44,086 bases of DNA from Paulinella micropora (GCA_009731375.1 BJOX01000217.1:466874-510959), one strand, 5' to 3'. Shown: positions 32,520-43,593, counted from the stretch's first letter. Program-made: numbers and translations. Notes: generated by a model from the letters alone, not told the origin.

Positions 32520-33121
32520 TGTATGTCTGTATGTCTGTATGAAGTATGTGTGCATAATGTACGTTTATGTCAACCTGCTGGTCATAGCCCCGAGACGCGC
32601 CGACTCCTCACATATACATACATACATACATACATACATACCTACCTACATACCTACCTACATACCTACATACATACCTATATACATACCTACATACATA
32701 CCTATATACATACATACATACATACATACATAAATACATACATACATACATACATACATACATACACCCTCCAATATGAATGCCGGGCGATCTTCAGTTT
32801 AGCGTGCATTTTATCCATCGATTTCCACTTGTGTCCACGATGAGGTGTGTTTTCAATCACTCACTCACACACGTGTACACTTGCTTCAACACACCGGCCC
32901 ATGAACTACAAACAGTGACCCAGATTCGCAGGAAATCACACATACATGCACACATACATACATACATACATACATACATACATACATACAATCTACATAG
33001 GTGCAACCAGATTTTTGAGAGGTTTTCAGAGATATTGGAGGAGGGCATGATATAGCAAAGACGAGTATTTACATGAATTTGTATGATAAGAGCTTGCTTC
33101 TTCAGTACCATGAGTAGTCAC
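32520..33121. other. Intergenic: CATA arrays and unique DNA
   Basis: CATA and CCTA arrays at 32615-32765 and 32938-32992, unique sequence around them. No exon recognised. Confidence 0.5.
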
Positions 33122-33343
33122 TTAAAACGCTTCGTTTACAGTTAATCCTTGTGTCGAAAGCCTTTGTCCCTGCTCCGAGAAAATGAAGGAAGGAGGGAAA
33201 GAAAATGAAGGAAGGAGGGAAAGAAGGAAAGAAAAAGCAAGACACAAGACCAGACCAGACCAGACCAGACAATATCAACACAATACAAGCCCTGCAGCCA
33301 CATCTGCATGGATGAGGCCATGCTGTCGAAGCCCAGGCCCCAT

Positions 33344-33403
<60 letters not shown>

Positions 33404-34207
33404 NNNNNNNNNNNNNNNNNNNNNNNNNNNNNNNNNNNNNNNNNNNNNNNNNNNNNNNNNNNNNNNNNNNNNNNNNNNNNNNNNNNNNNNNNNNNNNNNN
33501 NNNNNNNNNNNNNNNNNNNNNNNNNNNNNNNNNNNNNNNNNNNNNNNNNNNNNNNNNNNNNNNNNNNNNNNNNNNNNNNNNNNNNNNNNNNNNNNNNNNN
33601 NNNNNNNNNNNNNNNNNNNNNNNNNNNNNNNNNNNNNNNNNNNNNNNNNNNNNNNNNNNNNNNNNNNNNNNNNNNNNNNNNNNNNNNNNNNNNNNNNNNN
33701 NNNNNNNNNNNNNNNNNNNNNNNNNNNNNNNNNNNNNNNNNNNNNNNNNNNNNNNNNNNNNNNNNNNNNNNNNNNNNNNNNNNNNNNNNNNNNNNNNNNN
33801 NNNNNNNNNNNNNNNNNNNNNNNNNNNNNNNNNNNNNNNNNNNNNNNNNNNNNNNNNNNNNNNNNNNNNNNNNNNNNNNNNNNNNNNNNNNNNNNNNNNN
33901 NNNNNNNNNNNNNNNNNNNNNNNNNNNNNNNNNNNNNNNNNNNNNNNNNNNNNNNNNNNNNNNNNNNNNNNNNNNNNNNNNNNNNNNNNNNNNNNNNNNN
34001 NNNNNNNNNNNNNNNNNNNNNNNNNNNNNNNNNNNNNNNNNNNNNNNNNNNNNNNNNNNNNNNNNNNNNNNNNNNNNNNNNNNNNNNNNNNNNNNTTCTT
34101 CTTCTTCTTCTTCTTCTTCTTCTTCTTCTTCTTCTTCTTCTTCTTCTTCCTCTTCCTCTTCTTCTTCTTCTTCTTGTTCTTCTTCTTCTTCTTCTTCTTC
34201 TTCTTCT

Positions 34208-34254
<47 letters not shown>

Positions 34255-34347
34255 TTCTTCTTCTTCTTTTGCTGCTGCTGCTTCTGCTCTTTGCTTTTGT
34301 TCTCCAAGCCTCAGAGCAACTTCAGTGGCCGTACGCGCTACAGCCAT
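33122..34347 (-). CDS. Minus-strand split gene with poly-Glu N-terminus, unknown family
   Basis: A possible start at 34347 reads MAVARTATEVALRLGEQKQR, then AEAAAAK and a long Glu run (GAA triplets) into the gap. On the far side an exon at 33343-33271 reads WGLGFDSMASSMQMWLQGLY then CVDI, between GGGGCAG and GTCTGG (phase 0 out). A last exon at 33169-33122 reads GQRLSTQGLTVNEAF and a TAA stop, after CGGAGCAG (phase 0 in). About 690 gap bases prevent joining. The N-terminus looks like a charged coiled coil. No family recognised. Confidence 0.35.
33346..33403. other. Poly-C at gap edge
   Basis: 58 C directly before a gap; probably an artefact. Confidence 0.85.
33404..34095. other. Assembly gap
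   Basis: 692 unresolved bases. Confidence 0.99.
34096..34268 (-). repeat. (GAA)n triplet array, probably coding poly-Glu
   Basis: Read on the minus strand in the frame of the start at 34347 it is Glu with one Gln. Period 3 fits an exonic array. Confidence 0.85.
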
Positions 34348-34444
34348 GATTACTATTAATATGGCAAGTTACAGTCAATATTAGCGCTCGACGGCACCGG
34401 TCCATGTATTCGAGCCACTTGCGCTGATTCTACCGTGTTTTCCT

Positions 34445-34660
34445 GCAGGGTGACTCAGATATATTTTTACGCAAACACTGTTTTAATAAAATACTTGCCA
34501 CATATACTAGTGTAAGTATTTTATGAAAACAGTGCTTGCGTCACGTAGTAAAAATACATGAATCAGGAGTCGATCCGAAACACCGACGTTAGCGACGATT
34601 GGATAGAACTACTAGTGGCAAGTCATGATTCTATTAAAATAGTGCTTGCGTAAAGCACCA
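34445..34660. repeat. Foldback with a third arm
   Basis: TTTTTACGCAAACACTGTTT at 34459 pairs with the segment ending GTAGTAAAAA at 34554, and the arm AAACAGTGCTTGCGT recurs in a related form at 34637. A small non-autonomous element is likely. Confidence 0.6.
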
Positions 34661-34703
34661 GCCTTTTACCATTACCCCTTTTACCCATAATATCAGTACG
34701 TTA

Positions 34704-34964
34704 TATGCCAGCCCACCCTGTATATAATGGCAATACTTACGTGACCGTTCCGGTCTGTCGGTTATCCTTGGTCTGGAGGCTACTATTACAATGATACGAT
34801 ATTAATATTTAATAACCGATAACTGTCCTAACAATATGAACTTGAGACTGTGGAATATCTAAAGTAGTGACTCCGTACTGAGACTTCAGACCAACTTGAG
34901 GATAACCGACAGACCGGAACGGTAAGCCACCGTATTGCCATTATATACCGGGTGGGCCGGCATA
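34704..34964. mobile_element. 261-bp MITE with ~70-bp inverted repeats
   Basis: The ends TATGCCRGCCCACCC are inverted. The arms share TATATAATGGCAATAC and CGTTCCGGTCTGTCGGTTAT. The AT-rich core has no open frame. Confidence 0.85.
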
Positions 34965-36147
34965 ATCACTTCAGAGTCACCGGGCCCCGAGCGCCGGCGG
35001 GCCGCGCTCACCCCTATGCGCGCGAGAAGTCGAACTTACACCACAGCCTGAGCCGACTCGGATCAGCCTCGGGATAGAATGCAATACGAACCAGACTCGG
35101 AGTGACGGTCGTCGCCGTGCTACGCCCCGGCGGCCCACGGTACTCGTATTAATGAATTAAACAAAATTTCAAGTCACAAGTTGGGCCCGGCCCCGGGCTA
35201 TTCGCCAAGTCACAGTTACTGTCACTCAGGCTGTCAAACTGCGTAGATTTTGAGTGACTACAAGTGCCATTCTGCGCCAATACGGAAGTTACACTCGCAC
35301 GGGCCACCCGTCGCCAGATTCCCACGGTATCTGTTAACACAGTGAAGTGTTGAGTGATTTAGAGTAATGTAAGTTCCGAGTCGCAATCCGGCCTGCCAAC
35401 TGAATACAACCGTTGCTGCCATGATTACTCACACGCTATATTACTCGGAACCACCCCGCACTTCCCCATCCCCGATTCAGTGAAACCGTTACCCATGACT
35501 GTTACCCCACTGGCATATGACTGACCAGAATAAAACACTTGCCTGCTGTGGTAGGGTGGAAATAAACAAGGAGGTGACAAAGCGATCACAAAAAAAAAAC
35601 GAAGAGGATGTTGAAAAATGATAGAACAGTCAAGTAAATGGTCGCGAAGGACGTGGCTAATCGGAACGTTTCCCCCGGGCCACATAGAACCAAGCCTCTC
35701 GTGTTTGACATAAAGTGCACCTCAACGCAGCGTCACGAGTCCAAAGAACTCCGAAGTGCTGAACACAGAGGGGCGTCCAAAGAAGCAGGCCAGCGCAAGA
35801 AAAGGTCGAAGAAAGGGGTTCACAGCATTTCGAAAGAGTTTGTGAACCGGCCGGCCCATTTCTGCAGTCAGGAGCTGTAATGAAAGGAACTTGAGGCTCA
35901 GTAGTAACAAGGTCAGATTTAAATTTAGCACTGCCAGCCACGGCCCGGTCATCGGTATATACTTCCCACTTATCCCTACCGTCTGAGTGGCAAGTATTTG
36001 TCTAAAAGCATATTTACTAAGCCTTTCAAAACAGCTAGCTAGAGCAGGTGCCGCGAGTCACGGTTATCAAGCCGCCCTACAGCTGTGTGTGGAGCCTCGG
36101 ACTGGAGCGGGCCGCCTGAACTCAACTTGAAAATTTAACTCAATCAA
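34965..36147. other. Unique GC-mixed DNA, no gene recognised
   Basis: Includes a GC-rich block at 34978-35130. Several 60-95-codon open frames overlap one another on both strands and show no motif or splice logic. I leave them out. Confidence 0.4.
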
Positions 36148-36415
36148 GTTCAGCCCGCTCAAGGTTAAGAAAGGTTTTGTAAGATGATGCGCTTGTCGCG
36201 GACCTTGTGACCAAAGCCGTGATTAAATCTGAAAGTTTCCAAAGTTTGGGGAGACGTTAGTGATAGTTGACTTACTCACAGTGATCAGTTTTTTGAAGAT
36301 ACATTCATAGTCACAAGTTGGGAAACTTTCAGATTCAATCACTGCTGGTCACAAGGCCCGCGACAAGCGCGTTTACAAAACCTTTTTACACTCGTAGTGC
36401 GAGCCGAACTGAACC
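36148..36415. mobile_element. MITE-like inverted repeat, ~268 bp
   Basis: Left arm AAGGTTTTGTAAGATGATGC and GCGCTTGTCGCGG..CTTGTGACC, right arm the complement with small indels. TCTGAAAGTTTCC is at the inner end of both arms. Confidence 0.8.
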
Positions 36416-36820
36416 AGGTCTCCCCAGTAAGGGCGGAGGCGTAAAATCGGGTTCTGAATAATGAACAGGGTCTTCCTGTCATTATAGAGATCCTTCATAA
36501 CTACTCTTCCTATCTGTGGGACGGCCGGTACGGCCATACCTGTGCGGTACAAAGAGGCCTCGAACTCGACACGTGTACGAGTAACTATACGTGTTCCACC
36601 ATCGCTGTTACCACTACCTACCTTACCTATATAAGACGACGCGTCTTTTGACAACGCGGATAATCTCCAGATAGTGCGCCACCGCCTCGAAATCCGCCCG
36701 GTCCTCGATGGCGGCGGCTACAGTATCCCGATAACTGCCGCAGGCAACATAGCGGGCTGAACTTGACTGACTCGGAAGGCACTGAAGGCTTTTGGACTGA
36801 GATCCTTTAGACGACGTCAC
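36373..36820 (-). pseudogene. Two overlapping minus-strand open frames, possibly one frameshifted gene
   Basis: The upstream frame (36820-36623) reads ARYVACGSYRDTVAAAIEDR and ends VVKRRVVLYR. The downstream frame (to 36373) reads VEFEASLYRTG and KDLYNDRKTLFIIQNPILRL, then stops inside the MITE arm. They differ by one base. A GTAAGG lies at the overlap, so a tiny intron is another option, but the phases do not fit. No family recognised. Confidence 0.3.
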
Positions 36821-36864
36821 TGATCTGGTCTGGATGGATAAGCAAGTAGCTCAGCCGGTGGCGC

Positions 36865-37460
36865 CTAGTCCTCGATCACCCCAACGCCATTCAGACGACC
36901 TGCCAGTTTGACATATGCCTCCACGCCGCTCCTCCCCTTTTGCCCCCCCCCCCCCCCCCCCCCCCCCCACCCCCCCCCCCCCCCCCCCCCCCCCCCTTTT
37001 TTTTTTAAAANNNNNNNNNNNNNNNNNNNNNNNNNNNNNNNNNNNNNNNNNNCCCCCCCCCCCCCCCACACACACAAACACACACACCCCTCGCGCTCCC
37101 CACTCTTTTTTTTGACAACAACGGCAACAACAACGATGATGACGACGACAACAACAGCAGAAACAACAGCAACAACAGAACAGGCAACAGCAGCAATAGC
37201 AGCAGCAGCAATAACAACAACAACAACAACAACAACAAACACCTTTTAAAGACTTTCCTTCTTTTATTCCTTTCTTTTATCTCTGCTTTTTTTTTTCTTT
37301 CTTTCCTCGTCCTTATTTAATAATTCTTTCTATCTTCTTTTTCTCCTCCTTCCTCCTTTTCCCTTCTGTGGAAGAGAGAGACTACCAGCACAAACCAGCA
37401 ACGTGGCCAACTTCTTTTTAGCATCATCTGTCACCTAAGCAGAGAAAGGTGTGTGTCTGA

Positions 37461-37492
<32 letters not shown>

Positions 37493-37501
37493 CAGAGATA
37501 G

Positions 37502-37579
<78 letters not shown>

Positions 37580-37815
37580 ATGCAAATTGTATGTATGTTT
37601 ATATGCGTGTATATCTGTAAGAACAGACATAATACTATCTTCATGAAGGATCGAAGGCATGGCGGATGCATTTTGACTTGCTAGCATCAGCAAGATCAAG
37701 GTGAATCAGTAGATAGACAGATAGAAAGAGGACAGTACCTTGAACTTTATTGGTTTCCCAAAGGTTCGCTCGTACATAACTACTCCTTTCTTCATGTTCA
37801 GTAGCCGCGTATTGA
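36865..37815 (-). CDS. Minus-strand split gene, unknown family (5' incomplete)
   Basis: Exons: 37815-37739 (NTRLLNMKKGVVMYERTFGK, then PIKFK; TTGCAG to GTACTG, phase 0 out), 37680-37636 (QVKMHPPCLRSFMKI; GATGCTAG to GTATTA, phase 0) and 37434-37396 or -37386 (VTDDAKKKLATLL; CTGCTTAG to GTTTGT or GTAGTC). The last is 36936-36865 (SGVEAYVKLAGRLNGVGVIE, then D and TAG). With the GTTTGT donor all phases are 0. The product is basic and compact. The first coding exon is not found, and a gap (37011-37052) with poly-C lies in the last intron. Confidence 0.5.
36944..37075. other. Poly-C runs around a gap (37011-37052)
   Basis: C runs with a TTTTTTTTTAAAA edge; likely low-quality assembly. Confidence 0.8.
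37118..37240 (+). repeat. (AAC)n/(AGC)n triplets
   Basis: Degenerate triplet array in the last intron of the minus-strand gene. Confidence 0.85.
37468..37576 (+). repeat. (GA)n array
   Basis: GA dinucleotides after a (GT)n stretch, in the intron between the second and third exons of the minus-strand gene. Confidence 0.95.
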
Positions 37816-37829
37816 CTGCAAGACAACCG

Positions 37830-38997
37830 TTTCACATAGAGCGGGTTTCCAGCGATTAGCGCGATCCATTCTTAACGTAATTTGCGGGAAATTCGTCACA
37901 AAATTTCCTCTGGTTCCAAGAACCCGCCCCATGTGTTTATATCGTGAGACGGGATTACGTTCCCAAAAACAGCCACACTTTACTGCGATTAAAATGTATC
38001 ATAACGGGAAATGTGTTGCAAATGAATGCTTATTGTTTGTCTAGATGTATGTATGTGTATGCATGTATGTATGTATGTATGTATGTATGTATGCATGTAT
38101 GTCGGGAACACGCCCTACATCATGAGACTTAACTTGTTCAGTACTATCCAAAGTTTCTCGTTTCGGGGTAGTGTAAAATAGGCATGTATCAAATTTTCTG
38201 CAGCTGTATTAAAAAAAATGATTCAATTCAATATTAAGCGCTAACTATGACCATGCACACGATTGGCAGCATTGTGTGCGCACATTAAAAAAATGATGTT
38301 CTAATGCTGGGTACTGTCAGCAAACGACTAGGCATTTTTGACCTTTCCAGCAACTTGCCAACATGCTGATAGATTTCTTTCTAGGAATGTCGCATGCATT
38401 TGTTTGCATGCGAGTACGCAGTTATGGTATAATGAATGGTATACGGTGCTATTCGTTATCCACAAATGTAATTGAGAATGGCTTCAAATGCTGCGCTTTC
38501 AGCCGATCTGGTTGTTTGTTCCTTGTGGAGTGGCTAATTGGAAGGCTCACATCAAAAGCTTTCTAATCAGCCAAAGCACAGGGTTCAGGCCACATGAATC
38601 GACTGAGCCCAAACGCTTGAAAATGATTGCTAATTGTGAATTAAGATATGTTGGACTTGAAAGTAATTGTTGATTGCTGATTGTGCTTCAGTGCCAGACC
38701 TCGGACACCGTCGCGACTGACACAACCCATTCGCTTGTTTGGGAATAAGTGCAAGAAGCACCAGTCAGGCATATCTCGCTCCTAGAGAGCACCATCACAC
38801 AAACGCGAATTTACACGAAGACCGTTCCTCAGAGTAGAAATTTTCTTCCTAAAGTTAGGCATTGGCGCGGAAATTCACCGCACATGATGGCGAACATCGT
38901 TTATTCTATTTATCAACGGCGTGTCGTATGGGCAAAATGAGTGCGACAGAAAATCACATTTGAAATTCGGACCCATGAAAAACTTTAGCCTGGGGGG
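37830..38997. other. Unique DNA with a short ATGT array
   Basis: An ATGT array lies at 38045-38102. The rest is unique AT-rich DNA with no exon I can support. It should hold the 5' end of the 36865-37815 gene. Confidence 0.45.
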
Positions 38998-39128
38998 ATA
39001 GGTGGGTAGATGGGTAGAAGGGTAGATAGATAGATGGATAGATAGATGGATAGGTGGATGGATAGATAGATGGATAGATAGATGTATAGATGGATAGATG
39101 GATAGATAGATAGATAGATAGATAGATA
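38998..39128 (-). repeat. (GATA)n array
   Basis: The TATC family on the minus strand, with GATG variants. Confidence 0.95.
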
Positions 39129-39354
39129 AATGAAACGTTCGGTTTTTGTTGTAGTCAATAGGTATGTACAATCTGTACACGTGCTCTCATGCATGCAAAT
39201 TGGAATTCATGCACGTACCTGCATACATGTATGTACGTATGCATGTATGTATGTATGCATGTATATATATGTATGTATGTATGCATGCATGTATGCATGC
39301 AGAGAAAGAGAGAGAGACACACACACACACACAGATACACACACATGCACACAC

Positions 39355-39634
39355 CTTTGTCCCATCTTCGAAGGTCACAACCACGGGCACACCGCAAGAC
39401 GCCAGAAGCTCTGCCACACATAGAGTATTCATATTACACAAGGTGACAGTGTTCATATTACACAAGGAAATTTCCCATAAACTGTGGTAAAGTTGCGCCG
39501 ATTCTTTGAAGCCCTTATGCAATAGGATAGATAAAAGCGAGACAGATAGAGACACAGAAAGATAGACACATAGATCGGCGGAACCAAAAAATACAGAAAT
39601 ACAGATAGATAGATAGATAGATAGATATATAGAC

Positions 39635-39668
<34 letters not shown>

Positions 39669-39845
39669 GTGGGTAGGTAGGTAGGTAGTTAGTTGGGTAG
39701 GTAGGTAGATATGTTTGGTCTATCAGCGCTGCATATCCGAGGACATAGGCATCCATTCCACCCTGTTACCCTGAGGTAACTGGGCAGCGGGCTGAGATGG
39801 GTAGGTAGGTAGGTAGATAGATAGATAGATAGGTAGGTAGGTAGG

Positions 39846-39892
<47 letters not shown>

Positions 39893-39910
39893 CCTATGAT
39901 AGATAGATAA

Positions 39911-39949
<39 letters not shown>

Positions 39950-40232
39950 CATACATACATAGATAGAGATAGATAGATACCTTCAGGATCGATGCCCTTC
40001 AACTCTTCCTACAAAAATTTAATTAATTTTCAAAGACTGTGACATCCAAAAGCAAAGAGGTGAAAAGACAAGAAAACTAAAACACAGCAGCAGCAGAACA
40101 ACAGCGAGAAAAATAACAATAGCAAGAACAACCACCACAAGAACAAGAACAAGAACAAGAACAAGAACAAGAACAAGAACAAGAACAAGAACAGCAGCAG
40201 CATCATCAACAACAACAACAACAACAACGAGC

Positions 40233-40278
<46 letters not shown>

Positions 40279-40298
40279 AGAGAGAGAGAGAGAGAGAG

Positions 40299-40329
<31 letters not shown>

Positions 40330-40396
40330 CAGCAAGAACAAGAACAACAAGAACAAGAACAACAAGAACAAGAACAAGAACAAGAACAAGAAGTAG

Positions 40397-40429
<33 letters not shown>

Positions 40430-40617
40430 CACGAGGGCAGGAATGTCGTGTTTGATCTCCCAGTTCGGAGAAATCCAGGGACACGGCTCGATGTCTGACA
40501 CACGCGCTTGGTAGGGGGCTGTTTGGCCTTTTGAATGTCTTTGCGTTTCCCGGTCATTCTGGGGTACAGAAAAGAAAAGAAAAATGGTGGTAAGGCAAGC
40601 GCGGACACATCTCTCTC

Positions 40618-40656
<39 letters not shown>

Positions 40657-40687
40657 AAGAGAGAAAGAGAGAGAGAGAGACAGACAC

Positions 40688-40723
<36 letters not shown>

Positions 40724-41040
40724 GGGAAAAAAAAAAAAAAAAAAAAAAAAGNNNNNNNNNNNNNNNNNNNNNNNNNNNNNNNNNNNNNNNNNNNNNNNNN
40801 NNNNNNNNNNNNNNNNNNNNNNNNNNNNNNNNNNNNNNNNNNNNNNNNNNNNNNNNNNNNNNNNNNNNNNNNNNNNNNAAAAAAAAAAAAAAAAAAAAAA
40901 AAACGAGAGAGAGAGAGAGAGAGAGAGAGGGTAGGTAGGTGTTTTTGTGCTTGTTCTCCTACGGTTCGTCGTTTCCATATGTATTTTGAGCACATTGTGA
41001 CTAATTGCTGGTGCTTGCCTGCTCCATTCGACTTGTTCAT
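39355..41040 (-). CDS. Minus-strand split gene, unknown family
   Basis: A possible first exon starts at 41040 (MNKSNGAGKHQQLVTMCSKY, then IWKRRT and GTAGGA, phase 0). The exon 40558-40430 runs from TACCCCAG to GTCTCT (NDRETQRHSKGQ..., then SDIEPCPWISPNWEIKHDIP). Then 40008-39981 (EELKGIDPE, phase 1 out; TTTTTGTAG to GTATCT). The segment 39513-39355 follows GCATAAG: phase 1 entry reads LQRIGATLPQFMGNFL before a GTGTAA, whereas phase 0 reads an open 53-codon frame ending VAELLASCGVPVVVTFEDGT-K before GTGTGT. The first phase fits the preceding exon, but the second looks more protein-like at its end. The exon at 40558-40430 is the firmest. No family recognised, and the 3' end is not found. Confidence 0.45.
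39420..39470 (-). repeat. 25-bp direct repeat within the last candidate exon
   Basis: CCTTGTGTAATATGAAYAC occurs twice in tandem on the minus strand. The duplication inserts residues (CNMNT twice) in the phase 0 frame and may explain the frame conflict. Confidence 0.7.
39600..39975 (-). repeat. (GATA)n/(GGTA)n arrays around segment C
   Basis: TATC and TACC tetramers on the minus strand, interrupted by dispersed segment C at 39715-39800. Confidence 0.95.
39715..39800 (-). repeat. Dispersed segment C, minus-strand copy
   Basis: Inverted counterpart of 31948-32036. GATGCCTATGTCCTCGGATA here equals GATTCCTATGTCTTCGGATA there. It is flanked by TATC arrays, and an extra GGTAACAG-like insertion shifts the frame. 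Confidence 0.7.
40080..40430 (+). repeat. (AGAACA)n, (AAC)n and (GA)n arrays
   Basis: Intron of the minus-strand gene. The hexamer AAGAAC and GA dinucleotides alternate. Confidence 0.9.
40618..40930. repeat. (GT)n, (GA)n and poly-A around a gap
   Basis: The gap at 40752-40878 is flanked on both sides by runs of A, then GA arrays on either side. Confidence 0.9.
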
Positions 41041-41308
41041 TTCACACGCGAGCCTCTAACTTGTTGCTCAGACTGCTTTCCCATTGGCCATGGCGAGTTT
41101 CTCCTCCCCCTTCATCTTCCCTCTCTCTTCCTCCTCTCCCTTTTCAGTGGCCTTGCTCCTCTCTCGAGGCTTGTCTGCGCTCCTCACCGCCTTTCCTCTT
41201 CTCCCTCTTATGTCGTTGTTTTACAGTAACTATAGTGCATGCTCTTCTGCTCCTTTTCCTCTCTCTTTTTTTACTGTCTTTGAGCTCTAGAGTCCTATAG
41301 TACAGTGA

Positions 41309-41428
41309 GACATGCTCTGGCGTCCCGTGCCGGCCGGGGATGATTAGACATCTATTTGTCTTTAAGTGGGTTTAAGGTCGTTATCCACGCACCATCATGC
41401 CACTGGTTTAATTACTGTAATTAAATTT

Positions 41429-41466
<38 letters not shown>

Positions 41467-41619
41467 AACAACAACAACAACAACAGCAACAACAACAACA
41501 ACAGGCTCTGGCGTCGACGTCCCGTCGGCTGGGGATGAAAGTGGTGAGTGATCATGAAGGCCGTAGCCACACACCATCTTGCATTAATCTGTTTATTTAA
41601 ATTTATTATTATTAAATTG

Positions 41620-41650
<31 letters not shown>

Positions 41651-41653
41651 ACG

Positions 41654-41684
<31 letters not shown>

Positions 41685-41747
41685 CGACGACGACGACGAC
41701 GACGACACCAACAACAACAGCAATAACAACAACAACAAAAACAACAA

Positions 41748-41792
<45 letters not shown>

Positions 41793-41844
41793 ACACCATC
41801 TTGCATTTTAAGTACTTTATTTAAGTTTTATTATTATTAAATTG

Positions 41845-41880
<36 letters not shown>

Positions 41881-42011
41881 ATTAATGGGGATGACAGTGG
41901 CAAGTGAAGGCCGCAGCCACACACCATCTTGCATTTTAATCACTTTGTTTAAATTTTATTATTACTATCAAATTGAACAACAACAACAACAACAACAGCA
42001 ACAGCAACAGC

Positions 42012-42049
<38 letters not shown>

Positions 42050-42050
42050 C
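41309..42050 (+). repeat. Cluster of four SINE-like elements with AAC tails
   Basis: Copies start near 41309, 41502, 41790 (3' end only) and 41885. Each carries CACACACCATCTTGCATT (or a variant) and an AT-rich 3' end TTATTATTAAATTG, then (AAC)n. The tail of each copy runs into the body of the next, as expected if new copies insert into older tails. Confidence 0.75.
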
Positions 42051-42066
42051 GACAGGGGATTTTCTG

Positions 42067-42152
42067 TAGTGCCACCTCCAAATGTACTGCCTCTCAGTCG
42101 AACATACTGCATCTGGGTGGAGCGTACTGCCCAAGTAGTGGAACGTACTGCA
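42067..42152 (+). repeat. ~23-bp minisatellite, four units
   Basis: The core CGTACTGC (ATGTACTGC, ACATACTGC, GCGTACTGC, ACGTACTGC) recurs every 22-25 bases. Confidence 0.7.
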
Positions 42153-42300
42153 GGAGGGAATAACGAAGTACCCATATGTTTGCCTTTTCGAGGAAAAGTT
42201 GGGATTTCGAGTCGTGCTCAACTTTTTTGGCCGCAAAAAGCATCGCCGATGTCATCTTTTAATTTTCTCTGCCCTGCACGCTATCCCTGGTGTTGATTTG

Positions 42301-42664
<364 letters not shown>

Positions 42665-42831
42665 CGTGATCTGTTGTTGTTGTTTTGTTGTCGTCGTTGT
42701 TATCGTTACTGCGCTGGAAGGGCCCTAGGGCTTCCTCACATTTTTTTCGACTAATGTGTACTCTAGCTTTTCCAAAAAATGTTCATCTCACTGTTGACCA
42801 ATGCAAACAAATGTACCAGAGCACATTGTAC

Positions 42832-42862
42832 TACTACTGTACTAGTGTCTAGTACAGTAGTA
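42832..42862. repeat. Perfect hairpin, 14-bp arms and 3-base loop
   Basis: TACTACTGTACTAG, TGT, then its exact complement. It could be a footprint of a palindromic element or a structured RNA end; no T-run follows. Confidence 0.85.
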
Positions 42863-42913
42863 TTATGGTCAAATGACTCAACGTTCTAACACTGAATCAG
42901 TTGCACGTGCACG

Positions 42914-43237
42914 ATGAAGGCAGTGAACGGGAATATTTTGCTCTTGTTGATTGGATGTTTTGGAATCGTCGCGGTGAGCAAGTCGATGGGATTATCAATC
43001 CTTTTTTGGCTCAACTTTTTTAGCTGCCAAATGCCATTTTCAGACCCATCCTTGCCTGTCTTGCCATTGGCGACCGTTTTTTACCTAAAGAGACGGGTTT
43101 TTTGGCCACTAGCCAAACAATCCGTTGAAACAGACTGGAAATTCGCAAATAATCGCCTGATTCTGCGGTCTAGTTCTTCCATTTTTGGAAGCCGGGCCGA
43201 GCGACACAGTTGTACGTTGCGTTGGCCAGAGAGCTGA
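42914..43237 (+). CDS. Doubtful open frame with hydrophobic N-terminus
   Basis: 107 codons from ATG, starting MKAVNGNILLLLIGCFGIVA, which would make a signal peptide or membrane anchor. Later residues show no motif. An overlapping minus-strand frame (43302-43081) is equally long for its size. Neither has splice borders or codon bias that decide it. Confidence 0.2.
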   Translation: MKAVNGNILLLLIGCFGIVAVSKSMGLSILFWLNFFSCQMPFSDPSLPVLPLATVFYLKRRVFWPLAKQSVETDWKFANNRLILRSSSSIFGSRAERHSCTLRWPES

Positions 43238-43593
43238 GTTCTGTCGAGTACTTGTGTAGAATGAAAAAACGACCTCACTTCATCGCAAAAATGTTTCGCC
43301 ATGTTAAGCTATTTGCCAGGGGGGACCTGATTTTATTTAATTGTTGAACAAGAAAAGAAAGAAGATCAAAAGAGAAACTCAAGGAAAAATAGAGAAGAAA
43401 GAATAGTCTAAGAATAGAGAAGAAGCATGCATGAGGCAGAGAGAACATACATGAAGAAGGAGAAGACAAACAGTTTTTCTCCAGCATTGGCTGTTTTAGA
43501 ATTGCTTCACCCGTGGGACTTGGTGAATGCATTCTCCACTGGAAAGAATACCACGTGTGTCATCAATATCACATAGCAATGACGAAGGTCCCA

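Noticed and set aside
35149-35952. Several 60-95-codon open frames on both strands
   Set aside because: They overlap each other, have no recognisable motif, and lack splice sites joining to anything.
37461-37646. RERERE frame and its SLSLSL complement
   Set aside because: (GA)n dinucleotide array only.
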